Source: Agapetus fuscipes (taxonomy: Eukaryota; Arthropoda; Insecta; Trichoptera; Glossosomatidae). Taken from it: 64,000 nucleotides of DNA. Positions 25,401 to 37,400 of this stretch are shown here, piece after piece; position 1 is the first letter of the stretch; each line of letters begins with the position of its first letter. The stretch spans positions 14,655,229 through 14,719,228 of the forward strand of contig OX637356.1 of NCBI GenBank assembly GCA_951799405.1, read 5' to 3'. The position numbers and the translations under genes were made by a program. The notes under the pieces are model-generated. The model had not been told where the DNA came from and ran no database searches. It was given only the letters and a program-made list of their open reading frames with translations.

Positions 25401-28400
25401 CTCCAATCAAAATACTGGCAAGGTTGCTTCAACCTTCACATGAAATGAACCAATAGTAAATTTTCAATTGTTTCAAATTATTCAATCTACAGATTACTAT
25501 TTTGATTTTAAGACATGTGAAAATTAAAGGAAATAAAATTTATTTAGTGAACGATTTGTAAGCACCATATTGGAAGCATCACCTCAAAGGTGCTTTATAG
25601 CATTTTATAAAATAATGTCAATAAAGATAAATATAACACAAATAAAACAATCAAATAAATACCCCTATTCTTCTCTATCTGCGCTATCAGATTATCAGCT
25701 TCTATTTTATTCTGCTCCAGAAGATCTCTAGAGAGATAGCTCTTGCTCAATTCCTCCCGCAGATTCAATAGTTCTTCTCTTATTCGGCTCGAGCGTTCTC
25801 CTTCAGCCCTACAAAAGGAAAACACTGATGATGCCTTGTAGGAGAAAGTGCTAGACAAAAATATAAGATTATAAAAGTGAATTACAACTTTGTTTATTTA
25901 ATTAAAATACAAAAATATACCATTTATATTGCCAAATGTGCTCTTCGCTGGGTTGAAAAATTCATAAACCTTTACCAAAGACAGGTCATCTAAAGGTCCA
26001 TCCAGCCTTACAACAACTGGGTCTTGCTTGAGAATTGGCGCTTGTAGCGACGATGACCAAGCCGTAAAAAGGTCAATAGCTCAATTGGTAGAATGCTTGC
26101 ATTCCATGCCGAGAGCAAGGGTTTGATCCCAAGGTGTACTCAGCCTTCACAAGAAATGAGAACCAGCCTACTAATGTAGAAACATCAAAATAGATTGTTA
26201 CCTTATCAAGGACTCTCTGTTGGCGCCGTCTCTCTGCAGACGATCTATTTCATCTTGCGCTGCTCGCTTCTCTGCTTCCATTACCTCGAGCTGCTTTTGA
26301 AGCTTCCCATTTGATTTTTGCAGCTTTTCATAATCAACTGTCAAGGTATCCATCTGAAATAAAGTTTGTTTTATTAACTTCATTTCAACTGCTTAAAGTG
26401 ACGCTGATCTGGCCACGTTGCAAGGCAGGATGTTGACAGGTGGCCGAAAAGGATCATCCAGTGGCGACCCAAGATGTCCAAGCGGGAAGGGGGGAGACCC
26501 CAACTGTGGTGACTGGATGACATCAAGAGAACTGCTGAGGATGGCTGAACACAGCAGCCGATAGAAAATCATGACGAGGATTGGAGGAGGCCTACGTCCA
26601 GAGTGGACTGAGAAAGGCTGTGGAAGGAAAGAAGGATGAAACTGTTATACAAGAAAGGGATATAAGAATGATAAAGAAGTAACTTTACATGGGAGTTGAA
26701 TGGAAGAGCAGGGACATCTATTGGCTAAAAAAAAAAACGCAACTAAGCTATACACATAGTGTAACTTCTTGCCGCGTTACCCCCGAAGGGGTGGCATGTG
26801 GCGAGTTGAACCTATTTATTTTACAGGTAAGGGGGGCGGCCTTACGCCAACCACTTCAGTTGAAGTGGAGGTTTCCCAGCTCCCGAGAGTGCTGGTACTC
26901 ATTTCTTGTGAAGGCTGAGTAAACCTTGCCGGTATTTTATTTTGGGGTTTGAAATAAACACCGAAACGGGAAATCATTTCTGACACCCTCGGTGGGATTC
27001 GAACCCGAGCTTTCGGCATGGAATGCAAGCACTCTACCACCTGAGCTATCGACCGACTACCTTTGTGAAACTGTGGGTGTACTTAATTACAGACCTAACC
27101 CTTAAATTAACAAAAACTCTACAACTCTTTCCTACTTTCCCTGACACAGAGGTGATATTGGCAGAAGTGAACCACTTCTAACAGTAGCTATGGTTGGTCA
27201 ACCACATACTAATGTGTGTTTAAGTCAAGGAGCAAGTAAAAATAATTAAGTCAAGTTAGATACAAAAAAAATGGGACAAAACACTAACCATAGCATTGAT
27301 CTCCAGTCGGTTCTTCTCCAGCCCTCCCTTGTCACTGCGCAGAGAGTCCAGCGTCTTCTGCATCAGCTCCTTTTCCTGCCCCAGCTTGGTGATGTTCCCC
27401 TTGGCCTGGTCCAGCTGGCCTTGGAGCTCCTGCACCTTCTTCTCCAGGCTGGCGATGTTCCCGTCTGATGCATCGCACTGCTTCCTGCACGTGGACAGGT
27501 GCTCTCTGGTGCTCTGGAGTTTCACCTGGAATTGAAAGTCATTGCTCCGTAAAATATACTTTTCATCATTATTCGTACAGTGGAACCTCTAATAACGAGC
27601 ATAATTTGGTCCAGAATCTCGCTCGTTATGTGAAAAAATTTTCCACATAAATCAACGTAAAACACGATAATGTGTTCTTGACTGCGCTGCCCGTAGCGCT
27701 CCGAACACCGAGGTGCCTGCTGCTGTCTTCACTTGATCGGTCCATCGTGTGGGGGATCTTCCTCTTCCTCTCTTCCCCTTCAAGCCAACAATTACAACCA
27801 ATCGTTGCAGGCTATCCTCATTGCCACGGACATGTTGTCCGTGGAAGAACTGAAGAATACGGCATGTAAAAACGCAGCTCCCAACGAATGGACTCGTTGG
27901 TACGTCTAGCCGTCCATGGGATTCGGAGCATGCGCCTCGAGCACCATATTTCAAAAGCGTCAATTTTTCTTGTTTCTGCTCCTTTCATGGTCCATATCTC
28001 AGCAGCATAGAGAAAAGTAGAGATGACCAGACTCCTGAAAGCTTTATGTTGGTGCTGTTACTCACACTCAGGTGTTTTCATATTTTGTCCAGCTTAGACA
28101 TGACACTTTTGGCAATGACAATATGACATGGTGGTACATTCCAGGTACCGCTAATTTTATTTTTATTTTATTTTTATTTTTATTTTCATAGGACAACAAA
28201 CAGCGTTACATAAGAAATATAATAGTAGCAATTACAAAAAAACATGGCCAATTATATGTTGCCACGGATATAAAATTTAGGAAGTTGGAAATAATTACAA
28301 GATGTTAATTACAAGTAACTAATTACAAGAAAAAAATAAAAAAAAATACTGCTCTCAAAACAGAATATGATGTGAAAAAAAAAATGTAAATTTAAAAATA

Positions 28401-31400
28401 AAGAAAATCAGTTCTCCCTGAGTGAAGCACCCACCGCTTTGCGAAAGTGCGCCGTCTCTAAATGAAAAATATCAATGCTACTGAAACACTTGTTATAAGT
28501 TTCACAGACCCGGTAAATTGGCGCGCTCTGAGCATAGTTAGTGCGACACACAGGGAGATGAAAGAGTTGGTCTACCGTGTGCCTGGTTCTGCGAGTTGGA
28601 ATGTTGAGGGATAACATACACAAGATATCAGGGTTATCAATTTTGTTGTGCAAAATGCCGTGGATTAACATCATGTCGCAAACAACACGCCTATCCTCTA
28701 GAGAGTCCAGCTTATGATAGTCAAGGGCTGACTTGTAATCAGGAAAAGATAAGTTAAACTTATAATTTATGTGTTTTATAAATCTTTTTTGTACTCTCTC
28801 GATACGTTTTATATGCACCGCATAAGAGGGGGACCAAACAGGGGACATGTACTCAAGAAGTGAGCGAACCATTGTTGTGTAGAGAACTTTTAATACCGTA
28901 ACTTTTTTGAAGGGTTTGCAAGTTCGCAAAATGAACCCGAGCACCCTGAATGATCTCTCCAAGACATTGTCAATATGATTCACGAAGGTGAGTTTGCTAT
29001 CCATTATGACACCCAGATCTCGTACCCGGTCAACAGACTCGATAGGAAAATTGTTAATATAATAAATATGATTTAAGGGTGAAAGTTTACGCGAGAACGA
29101 GACCTTGTGACATTTGCTAACATTAATGGATAGTCTATTGGCAGCACAATATTCTGAAAGCCGATCGAGATCTAATTGAAGTCTTGCACAGTCAGATGAA
29201 TCAGAGATTCTCAAAAAAATCTTCATATCGTCAGCAAATAGGAGATGCTCTGCATGAAGAAAACAGTCACCAATATCGTGGATATACAAAGTAAAGAAAA
29301 GGGGTCCCAAATGCGATCCCTGGGGAACACCGGAAGGAATGGTGACAAAGTTTGATTTGTAGCCTCCTATTACCACTGCCTGACGACGATTACGGATATA
29401 GGATTCTATCCATCTTAGAAGATCACCGTGGATTCCGAGCTTACTCAATTTGCTCAACAGAATGTTATGATTTACTCTGTCAAAAGCCTTGGCATAATCG
29501 GTGTAGATAACGTCGGTCTGCAATCTACTGTGCATGTTAGAAAATACATAGTCAGTGAAAGGTAAGAGATTAGATAAAACAGATCTATTGCGAAGGAAAC
29601 CGTGCTGTTGGTCGCTGAATGATGATTTGAGAGAACCATAAAGTTGGTCGTATATTACACGCTCGAAGAGTTTACTTATAGCAGACAAAATTGAAATCGG
29701 ACGGTAGTTTTTGATCAAATTATTGGGACCAGATTTATAAATAGGAGACACTAGAGCCTCTTTCCATATGTCAGGGAAAATACCCTCTCTTAAGGAGCGT
29801 GAGAAGAGTATGGAGAGCGGCTCCGCCACAACCTCAGCACATCTGGCAAGAAGCAGAGGCGGCACCCCATCACTACCAGCACCCTTCGTTACGTCAAGGT
29901 TGGAGAGATATGTAGTTAAAATATTTCTGTCAGTAGAACAACAACCAAGGCCAGTCAGGTTAGGTTTTCCTGGCTCAGAAGAATGAACGGTGGAACTATG
30001 GGTGTCATGATCAAACATAGAGAAAAAGTAATCGGAGAAAGCGATGGAGATTTCCTTGCCACCATTAACAGAATTTGTTCCATCAGTAGACATACACATG
30101 GGAATTTAATTATTTTTGCGTCTGCTTTTAACAAGCTCCAGAATGCTCTAGGGTTTTCTTGTATGTTAGTTTCAGCGGAAATAATGAACTGAGAAAAGCA
30201 CTCCTTGGCCATAGCTTTCTGACGGGATCGTAGTAATGTGAAAGTATGATAGTCAGAAGGGTTTTTAAATTTCATAAATTTATTATGGTAGCGAATTTTT
30301 TCCCTAGTGATCTTTATCAAGGGTGCACTATACCATAATGGAAAATGGTGGTTGCGGTTTAAGCGTCGGGTAGGTATGAATTGATCAATGGAGTAATTTA
30401 ATATATCATAAAATGCTGTCACAGCGGTGTTAAGGGGAGATGCTGTCAAAACATCGGACCAGTTGACCTCAGCGAGAAAACCTCCTAGTGCCTTGTAGTC
30501 ACCCTTTTTAAATAAGTATATAATGCGTTGAGGTTCATGTAATTGGAGAAGTGGCTGGGAAGACAAAACCAGTTCTATCGCTGGGTGGTGAGAGTCTTCA
30601 GGTACGAAAGGAAGACCAGAATGAATTATCCCCGACACTAGAGGAGCGTTACACAAAATAAGATCAAGAGTACGATTAAGGGAGTTTTTGATGGAATTAA
30701 ATTGATAAAAGCCGAGAAAAGACAATGTATCTATGAAACTACTCGAGCATGAAGAAGAGTAGTTAGTGGGACAGAGAAACTGCTCACCCGGGGTATCAGA
30801 CCACTCGATATCTGACATGTTAAAATCACCAAGAATTAAGAAGATATCATCTGGTAGGTCTTCTGTAAGTTTGGAAAGGAGCTTAAGGAAGCTTTCGATA
30901 TGCGAATTGTATTCAGTGCCTTTAGGTACATAAACACAAGCCAAGTGTAAGTTTTTGGTAGTGTTACCACTACAGCTGATTGGCAAGGTAACCCAAACAG
31001 ACTCTGCATCACAGGTCCACTCCGGATTGCCTCGTGCATTAAGATCTGAAAGTGCGGCCAAAAGCACTCCTCCTCCCCGAGAACCACGATCACTTCGCCA
31101 GACATCGTATCTGTCATCGATTAACTCTCGGGAATCAATGTCAGTGCCCAGCCAGGTCTCAGTAAGAGCTACGACAGAAAAATCACTGGAGGAAAAATTT
31201 AAACTGAAGTTGTCGGTCTTTGTTCGCAAACCTCTGGTATTCTGTGTATATATACTCAAACTATCGCCTAATGGAAAATACAACACTATAGTATTTAAAG
31301 TAAATGGCAAACAGAAGCAAGCACACGGCAGTACCAACAAAAAATAAGAGACACAGTTTAGAGTAACTAAGAGAATCAGAGAAAATATAATATGAGAGAG

Positions 31401-34400
31401 TTAGTGCATAAATTAGAAAAAGTAAATAAGGAAGCAAGAAGAGAATCAGCCGCCGATCATCTGAAGCGCAGACAAAATCTTTATTGCCATGGCTGGAGAA
31501 CCATCGTCTTTGCGTACGAACACAGTGCCTCCTTTGGACCATGTGTAACGAAACCCCAACTCCTTGCATCTGAGCCGCGCATGATGAAATAGGTTTTTAT
31601 TGTGTAGTGTCAGGTGCTCATTGACGAAAATTCTTGTTGGAGACCCCGGAATACCCAGCTCGTCAGACATGAGACCACGCTTCCGTCTGATGGCGGTGAC
31701 AAACATGTCACGGTGGACCGATTTATGAAATTTTACAACAATGGGCTTAGGTCGACCAGAGGCCGCATTTTTGGCGGCGACTCTTGTTGAAAAGTCTATA
31801 TCCCCCGGTGTAAGCTGGATTTTCAAGCTTTTCGCAATCTTCACCGTGAGGTCGATCAGCGATTCATTTGATACTTGTGGCAACCCTGTCACCTCAATAT
31901 TGTTACGACGTGCCCGCTGCTCGCTGTCGTTGATCTTTGCATCCATCTCAGTGATTTTGGATGTTAAATCTGTAACTGTCTTCTCCATGGTGCTCATACT
32001 GACAAGCTTCGTCTCAATTTCACCAACTCTGGCGTCCATGAAGGTCATGGACTCCTTCAGGGAAGAAAGGTCACTCCTGATCGCCTTAATATCGGCTCCT
32101 ACGGATGATAAAGCCGCCAGGTCCGCCCTAAGTGCATGGAGTTCAGCCATGATATTGTCTTCCATGGTTGTGCAAGAAGACGTTAGCTGAGCCTTTGATC
32201 TTGTGGATGTCATTGTCAATTTGCGAAATTCTCTTGCCTTTCACGTTTTGGAGCGTTTCGTCCAAATTTTTCTCTATAAAATTTTGAGGTTATCTTCCAA
32301 GTTTTGATGGTGACAAAATCTACCTTATTTGGAGCTTGGAGTAATTATTCCCAGACTGGAGATGAAATATCAAACAAGCCATGAATCACAAAACACGAAA
32401 AAACAACTTCTGTCACAAAAAATATATATATTCTTGCCAATGATTGTTGCACAAAAATCTTCTGTCAAATATTTTTTTTTTTTTTCAAATATGTGTTGGT
32501 TTATCACTGAGTTATTACATAAAAAATATTTTAGGAAGTGCACACTGCAAGATATAACCAATTAAGTATAAACAACAGGTTAAATATCAACAAAATTATG
32601 GTTAAAAGATGGCATGTCAAAAAGATCAACAATCAACAAAATGTCACCACTAATATCCAAATAATAATCATGCATTATTACATTCCGAAACCTGTAGCGA
32701 CATATCCCGTCAATTTCCTGATTAACAATGTGAACAACTTTTCAATCAGCGTTCAAAAAAAGGTTGTTCAAATGGTTGAAGCCGGGATAGGTATTGGAAA
32801 AATTTATGGCGGATGAATACAAGACGTTTTTTCTGTTGGACAATGCGAGCGGCAAGGATAATTGCTTGACAAAAAAGGAAACCAAGAACTATTACTATGT
32901 ACCTGTAGCTCATGAATGTGTGTCTGATGTCTTCTGAGAGCTGCTTGGACGGCAGAAACTGTACTCTCTGCCAGAGCCGTGCCTGACACACCTCCTCTGG
33001 TATCTCCAGATCTGGAAGGTGAAAGAAAACTGCATGTAGAGATCAGGACCACATATTCATTAGATCCTTAGCAAGGGAAAATCATGTAAGTGTGACATTC
33101 GGTTCGACGACAAGATGTCCATAGACAGAATGTACAACGACACAATCTCGACAGACAAAATGCCCCCCACAAATAGCCACGTGACAAAATGTTGACCAAC
33201 GTAATGTTCACGTGGCAAAATGTCCACCGACATAATAACCATGTGACAAAATGTGCACAGATGTAATGTAAACGTGACAAAATGTCTACAGGACATAATG
33301 TCCATGTGACAAAATGTCCATGCGACAAAATATCCACCGACATAATGTCCACTGAAAAAATGTCCACTGACAAAATGTTCACCAAAATCATGTCAATCAC
33401 AAAATGACGAAATGTCCAAATGTCCAATGACAGAATGTCCATTGACAAAATACTCACGCGACAAAACGTCCACCCGATCAAAAGTCCATGTGGAAAAGTG
33501 CCCATCTGATAAAAAGTCCACACATATGTTAGCTAACGTCTTCAGGAGACACCCTCTCTGCACCAGTGCTAGATAGACAAAACCGGGCCGAATGAAGACA
33601 GAATACGTCCAGTGTGAAATGGCTATGAAGAAAGTGATAATTAGACTTGCCTGTGAGAAGACGGAGGTGGTGGAGGCGAGGGAGGTGGCGCATGAGACAG
33701 ATGCAGGTGTGGCGGGGGTGCAGTGACGGCCGCACGCTCACTGTCCCTGAGAACAGCCCTCGCTACAGCAGCCAGGGCCCCCCTCAGGGCGCCTGCCTCT
33801 CCCCTCAGGGCTCCCAGCTCCCCCAGCATGCCCTCAGCGCGGGCACTGCGTTCCTCCTGCAACAAACATCAAAATAAGGCACTCTTATTTAATATATAAT
33901 TTTTTGTCCCTATGTCTTGACTAAGAACAACAAGTTAGTCAATTGTTAGTTCCGAATTCCTTCATCACTGGCATTTAAGATTTCTCAAAATTGCTTACAC
34001 GTGATGATAGCAAACTTTTTGTTAACAGATGACTCATTAGTCATTATGTAAGGTGAATTAACCTTAACTTTTAACATGTCTGCAACTGAAATTATGGATG
34101 ACAGGTAGCCTACCAGTGCCCTGAGCTCCTCCATGAGCTTAGACTATGGATGACAGGTAGCCTACCAGCCAGGGGCGTGCATTCTATACAGGCACATGCG
34201 CCTGATGGGTAGGCAATATATGGAAAAAAAAACCATTTATCGTGATATTGAGGTGTAAAATTCAAAGTTTAAGTTCGATTGAAGACATCGTTAGCACTTC
34301 AGTCAATTTCGAGTTAGTTATATTGAAGGAATGGGAGATAATATTTATTCTCAAATGCATTTGCCTGTACCCTATGCACGCGCTTGCTACCAGCGCCCTG

Positions 34401-37400
34401 AGCTTAGACTATGGATGACAGGTAGCCTACCAGCGCCCTGAGCTCCCCCATGAGCTGCTGCAGCTTGGTGTCCCTCTGCTGCAGCTCCGCCTGGTCGGTC
34501 TCCCTCCGCCTGTCCAGCTCAGCTATCCTGGCCTTCAGCTCCACCATCTCTTGGTTGGTCGCCATCTAGTAAACAACAAGACAAACAAACTGGTCACTCA
34601 ATTAAAAAAAATGTTTGTATACTTTTAAAAAAGTTCTATTAATGAAAACTTTATATTACCTTTCGGTTCAGAGTTATATTTGCACAGTAAAGTATGAAAG
34701 GTTGATTGATTTCTGATTCACCTTCATTTATACAGATAATTCAGAATGTTCTTGAAACATGGAGAATCGTTACATACCACTTTTTAGACTTTACCAGAAC
34801 ATTCAATTCAACATTTAATTAATCTTGAATCAACACAAATTATTATTAGGTACCAGACTGGAAGACCGCCAAAGAGGTGGAAAGATGGCTGGACTTCAGC
34901 CTCCCAAAAGTAGCTCTCACTATCTGCTAAAACAGATCGATGATTTCGATAAAGAAGAAGAAGAAGGAAAATGAAACCCTAAAAAATCTTAATCATAAGG
35001 ATGAATCACACGTCATGTGTAATCACACCTCAAGAGCCCCTTGGAGTTTTTTGTTGTCGCTACAAAGTGCCACACTGGACCCAGTTGCTGCAAGGCTGGA
35101 TGGCCCATTTGTGACCAGACCGAATTTTTAAACATTTTTTTTTTGTGCTCCGCCGGGAATCAAGCTCACGACCTTCCGATCACAAGTCTGAAGAGTTAAC
35201 CACAAGACTATGGACTATATAGTCCTTTATTATTGACTTACATTGCTTGATGCGCTCATGGACAGATTGGAGGAGACGCAGGTCAGATCCCGGCAGGTGG
35301 AGTCCATCTCGTTCTTGATCTTACTGAGGTCCCTGTCTGTGGCGGACTGCATCTCGGTGAAGAGGCGCTTCACGGAGACCACGTCCCTCCACAGCGTGAG
35401 GAGGCGGTTGTGCTCTGTGGTGTAGTAGTCGTTGAAGGCCTGGGAACAATAACATTATTTCAACAATAACAATTCATAAACCATGTAAGCATCAGGGGCG
35501 TGAATACCATACAGACACATGTGCCTAATAGGTAGGCAATATATGGTTAAAAAAAACATTTATGCTTGATATTCAGATTTAAATTCAAAATTTAAGGTCT
35601 ATTGAAGCCATCGTTAGCACTTCAGTCATTTTCAGATGAGTTATTTTAAAGGAATGGGAGAAAATATTTATTCTGAATTGTGTTTGCCTATACCCTATGC
35701 GCCTGGTAAGCATGTGCCTAATAGGTAGGAAATATGTGATGAAAAACCATTTAAGATTGATATTCAGATTTCAAATTGTAAAATTTAAAGGCCATTGATA
35801 GGGCTTCAGTCAAATTCAAATGAGTTATTTTAAAGGAATAGGAGAAAATATTTAATCTGAAATGTATTTTACTATACCCAATGCATGCGCCTGCTATTTG
35901 CAACTTTTTATCTGCATAGCTACCCCCCAGCTCAGAATAGATCTCATCACCATCACCCTGAAGATGCCCATCAATGACATGAATGAAACATCTGAAAGCT
36001 CCAGCTCCGATAGACCACCACAACAGATCCGGGAAAGAAACTCTCCAGTTTAGAAGACATTCTGTTTTTTTGCTTTACAGAGATGAAACTTTGCTATGGT
36101 GTACCTGTTCCTCGTCCTTCCACTCGTTCTCCTTGAGGATCATCTCCTCGCGCAGCCCCTCCCAGTCGTTGGTAAGCTTCTGCAGGTCGCTGGTGAGCGC
36201 CTCGTTGATCTGGTGCGACTCCTCCAGCTGGTCACGCAGGGTGGAGTTCACCTGGATGTACTTCTCACATCTGGAAATAAACAAAACGAGGTTTTACTTA
36301 AATAAAAATATATTCTTATACATGCAAGGGTAATTTATTTAGATGGTATACATAATTAAAAAGCACCATTGTTGCAATTATGCTTCTGTATCTTCCATAC
36401 CTACATTTATGTAATGATTTAATGTTTAGAGGCAAGGGCATGGCTTATGCTACGGATTCATAATCGGAAGGTTCTGGGTTTGATTCCTGGCGGAGCACAC
36501 AAAAAATACTTCATTTTCAAAATATCCTCTTCGTCTTTATCAAAGACTGATCTCCAAAGGTCCATCTAGCCTTACAGTAACTGTGTCTAGCTTGTGTAAT
36601 AACTGACAATTATATTATTTTTTTATTTTTTTTAAAACTGAACAATTTTAAAACTTAATTTAAATCGGATATTTAACGAACCGTTTGGTGAGAACTTACA
36701 TTATTCTCTACGTTTCGTCAGTGACGTAGCCGACGTCTTCAGGAGAACATTCTTTCTGTACGGCGACTGAGGATGAACTGAATTTGCAAAACACTTTGTC
36801 ACAAATCACTGACTACCTTCGAACGAAGGTAGTAATTATGTTTTGGTCTGTTACACATACCACTTTCATCTTGTGTGTATTCCACATCACTAGATGGTAT
36901 ATTATGTTACCTGTACACACCGCACTAATAATATCGTTGTATTTAACGTGAAATTTGGGTACTGGTTTCAGTAGTTAAATATCCTTCAAATATCATTAAA
37001 TATCCGATTTAAATTAAGTTTTAAAATTGTTCAGTTTTAAAAAAAAATATATATATATAATTGTCAAACGACCGTAATTCTAACTTAAACCTAACTATTA
37101 TGTAATAACGCCAAGCATGGAAAGAGCACTTCATGTGTTGTTCATAAGTCATTGTAATTGGTTGAGGGAATAAGGCGTTGGCACTTGAATTTAGCAAAAA
37201 CACCTGGTTCAATATATGTCATTGCATGCACACAAGCTTTTACTATTGCATGAAGACAACTGGCCAGGCAAAATAGGTTGGTGGTTGCATTCCTCTTCAC
37301 AAATCTATTTTGAAATGTCCTTTATAAATATACCTATACTATTGATACGGCACACTTTTTTGTGTAGGCCCTGAATTTCGCCATCCGTCGAACTCCTTGA

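Larger units (their letters stand above)
28155..32300 (-). mobile_element. Near full-length Jockey/CR1-like LINE
   Basis: A two-ORF non-LTR retrotransposon in the w8-w9 intron of rootletin, in the same orientation as the gene. It has a 5' leader (about 32214-32300), ORF1, an endonuclease-RT ORF2 with one frameshift, a 3' UTR, and an AAAAT repeat tail at 28155-28190. The 5' limit is approximate and no target duplication was located. Confidence 0.87.

Noticed and set aside
33068..33523. 151-codon minus ORF ([16 protein letters not shown]...)
   Set aside because: Product of translating a degenerate 16-17-bp minisatellite.
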